The notes under the pieces were generated by a model. That model did no database searches. It saw nothing but the letters and a program-made list of their open reading frames with translations, and was not told the origin of the DNA. Below, piece after piece: positions 21,126 to 32,792 of a DNA stretch of 64,000 nt. Every line of letters starts with the position of its first letter. Within the stretch, counting starts at the first letter, position 1. Source of the stretch: Desmodesmus armatus (lineage: Eukaryota; Chlorophyta; Chlorophyceae; Sphaeropleales; Scenedesmaceae); assembly GCA_007449985.2 (NCBI GenBank), contig VIIQ02000151.1, positions 16,689 through 80,688 of the forward strand, read 5' to 3'. A program made the position numbers and the translations under genes.

Positions 21126-24100
21126 TGAGTGGTCCCCTCAGCCCCAACCAACGGGTTACCGGTGATGGACAGCAAGATAACCTGCAGTTAACCAACCAGT
21201 GCCTGCCTGGGTTTTGTCCTGGTGGGCTCACTGGAGGCCATGCAGGGTGCTGCTGCTGCCGAGTGATGCCTAGTAGGGCTGTAAGATCATGCTGCCTACT
21301 ATCTGCAGGCGCGCAGAGCAAATGGTGCTGCCAGTCAGACAACAGATCATGTTGCTGCACCACTACCATCAACATGCTCGGAATGCATGTGGCACCGCAC
21401 TGTGCCACAGCGCTGCTGATCAGACAAGTACCAGCACTTGAACACCACTCTCAACAGACCTCAAAACACGCTGCCTGGCCAACAAGCCAGTTTAGTAGAC
21501 CAAGCAGCAGCCACAAAACACCCTGGCGCCAGTGCACTTGAAGCACACCTTGCTGTGAGCCCACTTGTAACCCAGGACAAACGTACAAGAACAAACTATC
21601 TATTATTGCATATGCATACTGCCGATAGTACATGGCCAACTGCACACCCCACATGGCGTGCCGCGTACACAGTTGCTTCCAACAGGGCTGACCCACGAAC
21701 TCAACTTGAGGCTCAGCACAGACGTGACCAACGGTGGCAGCCAGACGCGCAACAATCAGAAACTGCACCCATGCAGCCCCTTGAGCTGGCAGGCTGTCTC
21801 GGATGCCCACTTGGCCTTCCAGACCTGCGCACATCAGCACAACAACAATAAGTAGCAACACCTTGGTGCAGAAGACTCGCCTGCTGACCCTTCTGACATA
21901 CAGCTGGAGCTGAGAAGCCAGTAGACTGCCCAGGCATTCATGTCTGCGTCCAACGGCACAGTAACAGTTACGCGATGCTGGCTGTTGCATTGCATGCTTA
22001 GCCCACCTTGTGGCTCCCTGATGACGATGGCCCTGTGGCGTCAACCTTCACCAGTGCACTCACGCACTGCCTCAGCAGTCGCGCCGCTTCTTCTTCTTCT
22101 TCTTCTGTCTCCACAGGCCTGCCAGCACTGCGAACAAGGAAGGCAGTGCCAGGGTGGCAAAAGTGCAGCACGTAACATAGTGATCGTTCACACAAACATG
22201 ACAGGAGGGAGGTTGCACAAACTGTAGGACAGCTTCATGATGCATGCATGCACTCTGCATGCACTGCAGCTGCCACACACAGAGCACGGAGTGTTGTGCA
22301 TGCTGCAGCAGTATCATAACAAACAATCATGCCACACCATGTCTTGGCGACTCACCCAGGTCCATGGGGAACGCAAATGTGTCTGACTCCAGCAGCTGCG
22401 CCTCAGCAGCCTCAGCAGGTCAGCCCCCGCCGGGTGGTCTCCGAGTCAGCTGTGGGATCAAGGCTGCTGGCAGGGGTTTGTCGTGGGCAGCAGCAGCAGC
22501 AGCAGTTCCTAGAAGGCATGCAACGGAGGACGCCTTGACTGCTGCTGTAGCCACCTCGGCTGCATCAGCCACCTCGGCTGCTGCAGTGACGCCTGCTCCT
22601 GCCCCCGGGGAGCAAGGGCTGCAGGCGGCGGCTTTGGCTGCTTTGCACTCTGCGTATCATGGCAGCAGGTGACACAAGCACACATGTCGGCAACCCTGAC
22701 CCCCTTGTATGAATTTGCAAGGTTACAGCAACTGACCGGTCACCGGCGTGCCGGGTCAAACGCGAAGAAGGATGCCACCCGCAACACGTACAGTACAGGT
22801 GCTGGGGGCAAGGACGACACTGGTGACAGCAGCGTAGCCGCACACCTGCTAGCATGCTCTAGCAGGAAACAGTGCAAACCGCTGCTTCAGTTGTTGACGG
22901 CATGATGCTTGCTCAAGGCAACCTGCTGCTGTTTGGCCAGGCAGGTCAACACCCTAGGGCTGCCTAAGGCCATGCTGTGCTGGTAAGTACTTTCACCAAC
23001 CAAAAAGCGGCTTGTCTCAGCCAGCTGGTCGAACCCACTCCTCACCTGCTAGTCCCCAATGTCGCTGTGTTGGAGGTGCCTGGGTGGAAGGGCTCGTGAT
23101 CATCGCAAGGCAACCCACTGGCTTGAGCCATCATTTGTGAATGCAGACTCTCGATGAAGGCCCGTGGAGGAAGAATGCCGGGTTGGTAACTGTCAAGATG
23201 CACAGGGGTGATCTGCTGGGGATGATCTGCTGAGGTGCGCAAAGACTGCTCAAGCAGTGCTCGACCACTGGGCAGCCGCAAGACATACCATCAATAAAGC
23301 TTCGGCGAAGTAGCTCGGTGGAGTCGCTTGAGAACCCTGTGCAGGCCATTGTGTGCCCAACTGCCCCAATGCCTGTTGAACAGCAAACCAACCCTGCTGA
23401 CACACGACGAGCACGCTTGATGACTCCTGGCAGAACATACGATGTACATTTGACCATTTGCGGGGTGATTCGAGTAGCGAATTGCGTCCTTGGTATGAGC
23501 TGGCGATGCGTTTTGCGGCTGGTGATCTGGTGGCTGCTGGTCACTATCAAGCAGCACGTGGTGGATAGAATGCGTCCTATGTTGTGTGCAGTGCTTGTCA
23601 TGTTGTCGGAAACGGCTTGAAGCCAGTAGTTATTGCCCCACAACAGCTGTCAACCAACCCTTTCAAACCAGCTGCAACAGTTGGGCTCCTGAAGCCTTTG
23701 TCAGACAGCACTCAACTCAGCTGGCACTTATGGATGCACAGCAGACTGTGTCAAACGTTGTGCGAAGGCTTTGGGCTGGCATAGATGAGAACATTGTGCC
23801 GCACACGAGTGTGCAGTGCTGGCCCAGCCCCAGTGGGGCTAGCCATCGTGCACGTGCATGCTGGTACAGTGGGTGCAGCGTGTACGCTCCTCAGCAGCAG
23901 CTGTGGTGATGCTTGTTCCCACCCCAGCAAGGTTGTTGGGTCGCATGCGTGGCAGTTGGGCGGTTTGGGGTGTTGGGCTGTTGGTGCAGGGAGGTTGGAG
24001 AACGGGATGTTACGATCAAGCAATTCATCTTGCTGTTGGCGCAGCATAACGGGCGGAGTGTGCAGTGCTGGGGCAAGCCTTTGTGCATGTGGTACAGTGT

Positions 24101-25040
24101 GTATTCTCCTGCTTGGGCAACAGCCCTGTTGCAATAGCTAGTTGTGGTTTTGCCTGCGCCTTCCCCAGCAGGCTGGTTGGGCCGCATGCGCGGCAGTTGG
24201 GCTGCTGGCCCCATATACTCTTGGCCTATGCGGGTTGGGGTTCACGAGGTTGTCATCCAGCAGCGCCTTGCTATTGGTTTCAGCAGTGTACTAGTACTAA
24301 AGCAGCACACTGGCTAGTGTGCAGCGCTGCGGCACGTCACCAAGCATCACCCTGCGCTCATGCTGGGGAATGATGCACAACAAGCTCGTCAGCAAGCTTG
24401 TTGTGCGGCAGCGGTTACAGTACGGGGCATTGCATGTGCATGGAGGTGTTCATGAGCCTTGTATGGTATCCACCGGCTCCAGAAGGTGGAAGTGCTCCAG
24501 TAGGCAACATAACTGTGTCTAACATTGAGGTTGTGCATGCCATGGGTTGTGCGCACTGACTGTGCAACCCTCACAACATCAGGCATGAGAAACCCAGACT
24601 ACTAGAGCCTACAACAGCACAGCACAGCTTACCCAAACCTTATCAACAGCCACAGCTGCAGCCAGCACAGCACAGCTTACCCAAACCCAGCACAGGTTAA
24701 TTGTCCCAGCCGCCCGTAACAGTTTACCTACTGCTAGGTCCAGTAACTGTCCAGTAAAGCCCCCCACACCAGTTTATCTGCCAGTAATGGTCAGGTTAAG
24801 TACCCCTTTGGTTGGTAGGGGGGGGGGGGGGCGGCAGGGGAAACAGGGCAAGTGCAGTCCTCATCTAGCCCCAGCATTTGACTAACTGAGCCGTGATCTT
24901 CCAAGGTGTTTCACAGTCTGTATGTTGCAAGAGAAGGCAGGCCATAACACATGTCATTGTACATGTCGTTCCCTTACCCACTCGCATACACCCATGCCCC
25001 CCCCCCCTACCTCTCCTTTTCCGTCTCCTCTGAGGTGGGC
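21126..25040. other. Intergenic; no confident gene
   Basis: Several A/Q/S-rich open frames occur, for example a plus-strand frame 22244-22672 and another at 22669-22905 (TPLYEFARLQQLTGHRRAGS, then an acidic stretch). I recognise no family and see no convincing splice-linked set. A (TTC)7 run lies at about 22088. Bases 23815-24010 and 24055-24250 are a diverged tandem pair. At 24.61-24.71 kb the phrase cacagcttacccaaacc occurs twice. A poly-G run is at about 24820. Confidence 0.4.
23815..24250. repeat. Diverged tandem duplication, two units about 245 bp apart
   Basis: Both units contain gtgcagtgctgg, ggtacagtg, an age-diverged ccagcaagg/ccagcaggctgg block, gttggg, cgcatgcg and ggcagttggg in order. 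No coding assignment. Confidence 0.6.
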
Positions 25041-25450
25041 TGCTGAGTGGGGAGTCTGGTGGTGAAATGTATGACCGCATCACTGACGGCTGCAAAGGTC
25101 TGAGGGTCTGCGCTTCAGCCCCCCCCCCCCCCCCTCGCCCCCACCAACCTCTGCCAGAAGGCTCCCCAGGCTCTCTAATGCGAGTGTTGTGCTGACGGGT
25201 ATGACCGCATCACTGTTGTTTGGCTGTCTGCCACCCCATCGAGTGGGTACATGACTTGAACATTTTCGCCCCCCCCCCTTCAAACTGCACCCCCTTAAGG
25301 TTCCCCAATGGCTTTGGTGCTGACGTGATTGACCGCATCACAGTGTTCCTGGACCACCTGGTGCGGTACCGTGTGATGGTGTGGGAGTTCACCGGGGAAT
25401 TGGTCTTGGTGTATGCATCAATTGGCTTGGCATCAGCGCCCCCAAAGGTG
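25040..25450 (+). pseudogene. Exon fragments of a histidine-phosphatase-like gene
   Basis: Three diverged copies of one exon motif are on the plus strand: GESGGEMYDRITDG (about 25.05 kb), ADGYDRITV (about 25.19 kb), and the longest, RFPNGFGADVIDRITVFLDH, continuing to LVLVYASIGLA (25.29-25.44 kb). They match the exon RFPNGESGADVYDRITVFLD...SLVLVTHG of the intact gene at 49.05-49.19 kb, which is on the other strand 24 kb away. The catalytic His of VTHG is missing (VYAS), and no other exons of the gene were found here, so it is a relic. Confidence 0.75.
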
Positions 25451-25626
25451 GAAGGGCATCAACCTACTGGTGAAGGTTGTCAACACTATTGCACAAATGT
25501 GCAATCACTACCCTGCAAACATGGCGTTACAATTATTGCAAACATGACATTGTGGGCCCGTCAAACAATACGCATGCCACATGCCGTGCTCTGCCAAAGC
25601 TAGGTGCCATGAGATATTAATCAATT

Positions 25627-25631
25627 TTACA
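25627..25631 (-). terminator. Possible TGTAA polyadenylation signal of copy 1
   Basis: TGTAA on the minus strand about 360 bp past the stop of the fusion gene. TGTAA is the usual green-algal poly(A) signal; other copies nearby cannot be excluded. Confidence 0.3.
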
Positions 25632-25987
25632 CATGTTGCTATGAAGCTCAAGAGCTCATGCCAGCCATATGAGTGATCACTGATATCACGGTGGTGGCAG
25701 ACAAAACCAAAGAGAACCAATACCAAATCAACTCAGAGAGTGGTTGACTCTTTCAATATACGCAAACCCAATCAACGCCTTGCCTACTGTACGGCCAAGT
25801 GATACTGAGTCCGGACAATGCAGCGTCGCCCGCACTTGAACGACATCTGTCAAGGGGTACCAATGACAGTCGATGCAGTTGCTTGTGGTAGTGCCAATCA
25901 AAAGCGGCTGCTCCCATGCTGAACGAACAAGCAAATGCTACCAAAAGCATGTCATTTGTTCAGAATCCGGTTGCATACCCTCCACTA

Positions 25988-28900
25988 CTAGGGAAGTAGC
26001 CAAATGAGGCTATCGGTGGGGTATCCTGGTGGTTTTCTGGGGCACCGATCCAGCCGTTGTTGGTACGGCACATCACCCCACGCAGTGACTGACAGCTTCT
26101 GCAACAGCGCTTGCCTCACCAACGGCTCATCCAATGTGTATGCTGAAGTCCCGTGATACCCCATGTCAGGTATGCGCCAATCAGGTCCGTAGGTTGCTTC
26201 CAGCTGCCTGTGGAGCGGGGAGCAAACAATGTCATAGTGAGCTAATACAAAGTTTGCTAGTGCTTGGCGCTCCAGAAAGGCTCTACCGTCGCCGTTGTTG
26301 CAACACTTGTGCTCAGCATGTATGACAAAACTTACTAAGCGGCCTCAAGGCATTGTGCATGTGGTGTGTATGCCCACATGTCAGTTGAGTGATGCAAGAC
26401 GGACCACACCACTGGGCTTGAAGCATGCAGCACCATCCAAATTTGCAACTCACGCTTCAATATTCTTGGCCATAGGGAAGAGTTGGCCGCCGATGTTGGC
26501 CGTCCTTGAGCCAGGCCGCACCCACAACGGCTCTGCGGCTTCAAGGGCGCAATACTTCCTTGTTCTGCGCGGCTGAGCTGGCACCTGCCACGGCTCCTGG
26601 CTGGATGTCGCCCACAACTTGCGCGTTTTGCGAGAGCTTGGGAGGTGGTTGCATGCGCTTGAGATGCCGTCATACGGTGGTGTGTGATTGTCCCACGGCA
26701 CTGACAAGACGTCTGTGATGTTGAGCCCTGCTGACACTGTGCAAGAAATGACTTCATCCACCACTGGCCAAATGAGCCACGCATCCATCCACCCCAAGTA
26801 CGGTAGCCCTCCCCGCTCGCGCCACTCGGCATCAGTTTCTGTGTGGACCATCAACGCCTGGAATTCAGGTGCGGGGTGGTGTGCATGAGGGCATAACTTC
26901 CAAACACGGCGGCCCGCATGTAGCCAAAAAGTGTAGCCGTAACGCCAAAGTTCTTGTCGGGTGGCATTCAGCTCCAAGAACTGCACGGCAAGTGGGGTGA
27001 GACCAATGTCCAAGTCTTCCGTATGAGGCAGTATCGTCTTGTCGCGCACTGCACCTAGCGACGTCCCGTACAGCACCAGCCACTCATCCTGAAGGCACTT
27101 CTGCGTCATGAAGGCGTCAAAGAATTTCAGCATTTTGAAGTTGATGAAGGCGCAACAAGTTGGGTCGTGCAAGTCACATGTCTTTTGGCGCTTGCACTTG
27201 AGGATTGGGCATCCGATCTGCTGCATGCTGACCCCTGCTGTGAGGCATGTGGGATCGTAAGGCGGCGACCAATGCATCGGCGCATTTGTCTGCGCACCCA
27301 ACTCGCCGTAGATAGCCAGAACAGCTTCTGTGAGTTGTGGTGAAGCTGCCGTGTTGTTGGCATGGCCGGCAGCTGCTGCGTCAGCATTTGACAAGCCCAT
27401 AACTTGCACTACTGCCCTGATGGGGGTTGCGTGTGTGGTGGAGCTGCTGCCGGTCCCTGTGTTGCTCATGGCCAGCATCACGAAAAGGATACCAAGAATG
27501 GCCACCGCTTTCCACACCATCCTCAGCAACTTCGTCACCGGCCCCCGCTTTGAAGTGTTGCACCGCTCACGCGCTTGCTGGGTGCCACAAGGTGCACTTG
27601 TTGCATGGCTTGAGGATGCATAGCATCCGCTGGCATCAAGCGTTTGATGCAGCATCAGGGCTGCTACTGCAGACAGTAGGCATCCCAGATACATGATGGC
27701 GCTTGAAGTGCCTGATACTTCTCCCAATGCTGCATCACCCATAACTGCGGCTGGCAAGGTGCTGCAAGAGAGCACTGTTGCCGTAAGCGTTGCTCCATGA
27801 CGTTGTAGGCTTTCTCCCTGCACACAGCATCACAAGCATGCATCACATGTGGTGCTTGACTTTCACCGCCGTTTGATGGGGACCACCGTTGAACAAGGCT
27901 GGCTGGCTAAGGCTGCTGGCGCGGCAAGAATCAAATGCAGTCACGCAACCTGAAAAAACCTGCCCGCTTGCGGGGCGCAACCAACATGGTGTGCAACACA
28001 TGGCCCCAAGTAGCAGCCCCAACACCATCATTTGTGGCATGCTGCACACAAGGCAAGCAACAAAATCAAGCAGAAGTAGCAGCACAAGCTGAAGAAGAGT
28101 TCAATACACAAAGTACGGTTGCTATGACGTACCGTGGCAAGGCCGCATGCGGCAAGCAACAGAACCAACAACCACTGGATGGGTGGAATGCTCCATTGCA
28201 CCACTCCAGCTCCTTCGTACAAACCGACACATCCATTGAGCAGCATGCCAAGCACGTAGAGCAGGATGCTATGAGGCAGCCCGGTGTGACTCCAGCTGCC
28301 ACAGTGACTGCTGCCAACAGCATTCCTGCTGCTGCTGCTGCTGCTGTTGCCGCTGCTGTTGTTGTTGTTGCTGCTGCTAGCAACACATCCGCCGTTGCAC
28401 TTGCTGTGCGTAGTGGTGGCCTTGCAGCAATGGAAAACATAAATCGCTTCTCTGCCACTTGAGGGAGCTTGATTCAGAAGCGACAGAGCTCCAGCTGCTG
28501 CTGCAGACAACACCGCTGCTGCTGTCATGCAAAGAAGGTCAGATGACCAACTGCCACTGCTGCTTCCACTCCCGCCGCTGCCGCTGCTGCTGCTGCGACC
28601 GGTGTTTGGCACCTGCACTGGTGCACTGGGCAGATTGTATCTGACTGCCCGGCTTACTGCGTAGTGTTGCTGCACTGCAAACTGTCCTAGAAGCACTGAT
28701 CCCAGTATCACTGCAAGGCTGGCTGTAGCCTTCGCATTGCGCCGGTCACTAGTGACCGCCAGTGCATGCAAGCCCGTGGCCGCGGCCTTGAGGTTGGACA
28801 ACAATGCATAGCTGTGCACTGGCAGGTGGTTCAGGAGGTGGAAGGTCAGGCTGCACAGCAAGAAGGCGGTTGCGATCAGCAAGGCATCATGTTTCGGCAA

Positions 28901-29513
28901 AGGGAGGGAAATCTGGACGGGCTGGTTTTCAGTACAAATTGATAGCTATAGCCTTGGCAGAGCAATGTGCATTCGGTGCATCAATGTTGCTGTTGGTCGC
29001 ATTAGCAGGACGTTGTCCATTACTAGAATGCAGCCGCATGCTTTCAACAGATGCAGCCAAACAACAGAAGATAGCAGACAGAGAGAGCCCAGCGTATGCA
29101 AGATAAAACCTCATTGAAGCGTTTCTTTTTCGTAAGCCATTTAACACCTACTTGTTTGTGACGCTGTAGCACAGGGCTGCTGATGCAAGCAGTGCCAGTG
29201 CCCTCCCAACAGCAGAAGTGCCAGAGCTGGCAGTCAAACAGCTCCATAGCTGTGAGCGGTATGTGCTTGGTTGTTTGTATCGGACGTTTGAACCTTGACA
29301 AGAAGGACATCTACGGTGCACACATATGCAAATCGCCACCAGTAGCTGCACTGCTTCGGACAGAAACAGTAGCTGAAACGGCTTAACTTTTTCTTTCTCC
29401 GATGACTGCGTATACTTGAGTTGAAATGCAATTGAAAGAGGCAGCAACGTCTGTAAGCAGCATAGCAGGCACAGAATGGACACTGAGCAATTCAGTGATG
29501 AAGCTCGCAACAT
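25988..29513 (-). CDS. Nucleotide-sugar transporter fused to LicD/fukutin-like transferase (copy 1)
   Basis: Exons: about 29513-29155 (ATG at 29511-29513), about 28910-28133, 27817-26454, 26207-25988. The first two resemble SLC35A/CMP-sialate-type transporters (YTQSSEKEKVKPFQLLFLSE, YALLSNLKAAATGL, LLYVLGMLLNGCVGLYEG). Donor GTACGT at 28132 joins in phase 0 to an exon that begins with the transporter's last helices (GATLTATVLSCSTLP, AIMYLGCLLSAVAALML), then another TM helix, then a LicD domain (VLYGTSLGAVRDKTILPHTE, DLDIGLT). Donor GTGAGT at 26453 joins in phase to QLEATYGPDWRIPDMGYHGT and ends at TAG 25988-25990. LicD/fukutin proteins transfer phospho-groups or phospho-alditols to glycans; transporters bring the donor into the Golgi. 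The junction between exons 1 and 2 did not fit a clean phase, so an extra exon or error is possible. Confidence 0.7.
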
Positions 29514-29857
29514 ACTGCAGAGGCCTTCGGAGCTCGACAGAGGCCTTCAGATATGTTGAATGGTTAACATGTAATATTTTGCAAAGTTTGGTTTGATTCA
29601 CACAACACGGGATCCGGTTTCTTGAGGGTTTTGCTGCATGCATGCATATGTGAAAGCCTGGAGGTCTACGCTCTTTGGCGCTGTTGTTGGACACGTACAC
29701 GCCTCATGCCAGTGATCTTTGGTACAGTTTGTAGGCCTGCAGTGTCAAGGGACAACATGCCTCTGAGGCTGCTCTGGTACAGCCTGCAGTACTGTACAAC
29801 CTGCACACGGCTGTACTGCACAGCCTGCTGTACATATGTACATGCATGTACACCTGG

Positions 29858-30419
29858 TGTAGCGCGGACGCGGGGGCGGCACGGGGGACGGCGAGTGGGG
29901 CCGGGCCTGACGGGGGTGAATGCTGTGCCCAGCCGGTGCTGGCTTGGCAGTGGGTGCGGGGATGCAACTGGATGTAGCGGAGTGGGGACAGCGACCGACG
30001 GCAGGGCTCAGGGCCGCAGGCGCTGCAGTTGCAGGCTCGCTGTCACGGAGGGCTGTCGGGGTCGGACGTGCCTCGCGACGGGTGTGGGGTCACTGCGGCT
30101 GCTGTAGCAGACGTAGAGACTCTCCTCAACAGGTATCACATAGCCCAGGGATGATCGAAGGCCAAGAGTGCACAGGCAAGCACTCTGATGTCCACAATTG
30201 TAAACAGTCACCACTCAAAGCTCGAGGCAGCCGCTGTATAAGGCGGGGAAGGGGTGAAAGGGCAAAAGGCTGCACCGGAGGTTGGGCTCACAAGGACGGG
30301 TGATCCCTCACTGCACTGCTGTCGTGCCAGGGGGTGGGGGTTGCGGCACAAGGGATGATATCCCTCACTGTACTGCTGCTGTGCCAGGGGGTTGGTACCC
30401 CTGTGTACTGCTGTAGTGC
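29858..30419 (-). repeat. 3' LTR of the gag-PHD element
   Basis: Matches 33713-34274. Contains sub-repeats around gtactgctg and ggttggtacccc at its right end. Confidence 0.8.
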
Positions 30420-30714
30420 CTTGTAGTCGTCTTGCTTGTGGTATTGACTCGGCCCAAATGTCTGTCCTGTCGGTCAAACCTCCATCAGTCATCATTGTGT
30501 ACCGACCAAGTCGTCCAGTGGTCGTTGTCCAGGACAAACCCATCAAACGCCCAAAGCTGTAGCAAAACCGTTTGTCTTGTCGCCATTCCCACATCCATCC
30601 TTGATCTGGTCGATCAAAATGCATAGCCAGGAGCCTCACCTGTACATTCGCGATGTTGACCTTCGCTTTTGCTTTCTAATCTGGAGATGAAAGCACAGTT
30701 GAGAAGCCCCAGGT

Positions 30715-31839
30715 TCAATGTTGTTGCCCAGTGGGAGCAGCAGCTGCTGCATCAGAATTTGGTGCCCGCCAGTGGCTTGCCACCCTCCTGGTCTTGCATG
30801 TTGTCTCTGCGATGTCAGGTCGGGTATTGAAATAGCCAGGGTAGCTGACCAGCTCGCAGGGTCCTTCCATGTCCACTTGTTTGGCCATCTTGCTCTTTGA
30901 GTTGATGTGCAACAGCACTTGCGCGCCAGTCGGCATGTAGGCTTCTGCACCCAGGGGCAGGTGTCGGTTCCTGCTGTCCTTTCCAACTTCCCTCAGTTCG
31001 TTGTCCTGACGGTGTGTGACCACGCTGTCTTGCCTTGCAGCCCATTCATGCAGCCGGCGTTCTGTCCAAGGGTCCAGTCCTGATGCGGCGTGTGGTGGGC
31101 CTGCAGTAGGCACTGCCTCCTGGTCTGGCTCCATGTCATTCTTGTCAGGTGGGACTGCCTGTACTGGTATCCCACTGTCCGCTTTCTCGTTGCTGGCCAG
31201 CCGACGCCTGCGCGTAGCCCTCTGGAATGCATGTGCTTTACTTGCCGGTGAATACCAGGTGTCCACTCTCTTGGTGCCATGCTTCACAGACTTCTTTCGC
31301 ACCTCCTCATCATCAGGTAGCGGCTTCACATTGTAGGCACCTTCTGTGAGATGAGCCAAAGTTGCTGTGTCCTCCCATGTCGCCAGCAGTGGTGTTGCTG
31401 CTGTCATCTGAATGTCTTTCACTGCCGTGTCCTTTTTGGTTGCTGGTTTCCACAGGTCTGGCAAGGGCATGGTGCCAGCCAGCTGGGAGCTGCTGGCAGT
31501 AGGACTAGGAGGCAGTAGCAAGGGTGAGTTGCTCAGGCTCAGGCTGCTGGCAGGCAGGGTTGCTGCCTTTGGCTGCGGGGGTGCCGGGGCACACAAAACA
31601 CACAGCCAAATCCCTTCAGATATGTCCCCTAGCCCCACACGATGTGGGTGGAAGCTCTCCCCACAGCCATCACATAGCATCAATATCTCACTTGGGGGGC
31701 TTCCACATAACACACAGCATCGACCTTCCGTGCATGATTCCTCTGTAGGGGGCTCTTTTAGCATCATGCCCTCGTCTTGGAAGCGTGGAGCGTCTGTCAG
31801 CCTGCCCTTGTCTCCAGTGTCCACAGGGTATTGTTCCAT
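30715..31839 (-). CDS. Retroelement ORF3 with degenerate PHD finger and integrase-tail-like end
   Basis: 374 residues, overlapping the upstream ORF by 43 bp in another frame. Residues ~40-85 form a PHD-like C4HC3 finger: CCVLC, then LMLCDGCGESFH, then GIWLCVLC. The ligand expected two residues after FHxx (usually Cys) is Arg (HPHR), so one metal ligand is altered. A P/S-rich linker follows. Near the end, GAQVLLHINSKSKMAKQVDM followed by GPCELVSYPGYF resembles the SH3-like C-terminal region of Ty3 integrases that sits after the core. PHD fingers read histone H3 tails, so a chromatin-targeting role during integration is a reasonable inference. Confidence 0.6.
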   Translation of the reverse strand: MEQYPVDTGDKGRLTDAPRFQDEGMMLKEPPTEESCTEGRCCVLCGSPPSEILMLCDGCGESFHPHRVGLGDISEGIWLCVLCAPAPPQPKAATLPASSLSLSNSPLLLPPSPTASSSQLAGTMPLPDLWKPATKKDTAVKDIQMTAATPLLATWEDTATLAHLTEGAYNVKPLPDDEEVRKKSVKHGTKRVDTWYSPASKAHAFQRATRRRRLASNEKADSGIPVQAVPPDKNDMEPDQEAVPTAGPPHAASGLDPWTERRLHEWAARQDSVVTHRQDNELREVGKDSRNRHLPLGAEAYMPTGAQVLLHINSKSKMAKQVDMEGPCELVSYPGYFNTRPDIAETTCKTRRVASHWRAPNSDAAAAAPTGQQH

Positions 31840-32792
31840 GACGTGGTGTTGTTGAATGGCGATTCATGCCATGCGCACAGTAGCCATCTTGGCATTGGTA
31901 GTAGGGCCGTTGCTGTGCCGTTCAAGTTCCTGTACACTGGCAGGACACAGGTATTGTCCAGCCGAGGGTTGGGGTCCCAGTGAGGGTTGAAACTCCTGCT
32001 GTGCTCTTGTTGCAACTGCAGGCAGTAGCCCAGGTTGACTGGCCCCGGACAGAAGAACTGAAACAGCACTGCAGCCTCACGATCTCCATCATCAAGTAGC
32101 TCCGCTGGCATGCGCTCGAACGCGCAAGGAAGAATCTGCAAAGGTGGGTCCCTCGGTGGCAGATTGGGGCTCTGGAAGGGGCCCGGGTCAGGAATGAAGC
32201 CTTTCATGGGTGTTGGGGTCCCCAGGGCGCCATTACTGTTGCCGATTGAGGTGTCGAACATCACCAGGGGCTGGGGTGGGGTGGCGCTGCCGCCCACGTC
32301 TTGTGTCCACTCATTCTCAGCGCGGGGCACTGTTGTCCCCTTGAAACCCAACTGCTCATCAAATGCCAGAATATCATCATACCACAGCTCACCGTCCTCT
32401 TGTGTCACCTCCGCTGTCTGTTCTGCCCCTGCAGGTGTCTCTGCAGCTTGAAGGGTGTAGCATGCAGCGTTGGAGTCCAATATGCCGCTACCCAGCCCTT
32501 GCGTGCAGGTGGGGTCCACATGCACAGTCCTCTTGCTGCAGCGGTAGTCATCGGAGTGGCTAAGGTCAGCCATCATGTTGTGGGCGCCGTAATTTGCCAG
32601 CTTGATTGGGTCCGCCCGCTGGGTGAGCAGAGAGGCTAGCAGCTCCTCATCCAGATCGTCTTCGACCTCAGACTCTGCCTGCCAGGGTGTTGTATAGCCG
32701 TCAGATGCAGCATTGATCAGATGGTTGACCTGAGCAGTGCCTGCCTGTTGCTGCTGCCCGTTGCAGGGCCATGCGAAGGGCTTGGATCTCAC
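31797..32792 (-). CDS. Retroelement ORF2, unknown
   Basis: 331 residues in a frame different from gag (overlap 32701-32792) and from ORF3 (overlap 31797-31839), so either two frameshifts are used or this copy has decayed. It begins QQQQAGTAQVNHLINAASDG, continues acidic (ESEVEDDLDEELLASLL), and holds a D/E/P-rich middle and QFFCPGPVNLGYCLQLQQEH. No catalytic motif seen; there is no DTG/DSG protease signature. Confidence 0.5.
   Translation of the reverse strand: MRSKPFAWPCNGQQQQAGTAQVNHLINAASDGYTTPWQAESEVEDDLDEELLASLLTQRADPIKLANYGAHNMMADLSHSDDYRCSKRTVHVDPTCTQGLGSGILDSNAACYTLQAAETPAGAEQTAEVTQEDGELWYDDILAFDEQLGFKGTTVPRAENEWTQDVGGSATPPQPLVMFDTSIGNSNGALGTPTPMKGFIPDPGPFQSPNLPPRDPPLQILPCAFERMPAELLDDGDREAAVLFQFFCPGPVNLGYCLQLQQEHSRSFNPHWDPNPRLDNTCVLPVYRNLNGTATALLPMPRWLLCAWHESPFNNTTSWNNTLWTLETRAG

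Noticed and set aside
21451..22044. 197-codon minus-strand frame with hydrophobic stretches
   Set aside because: No recognisable family, no splice partners, and composition like the surrounding non-coding DNA.
22244..22905. Ala/Ser-rich plus-strand frames as a small gene
   Set aside because: Low complexity, no clear start or splice pattern; left as an open question in the intergenic entry.
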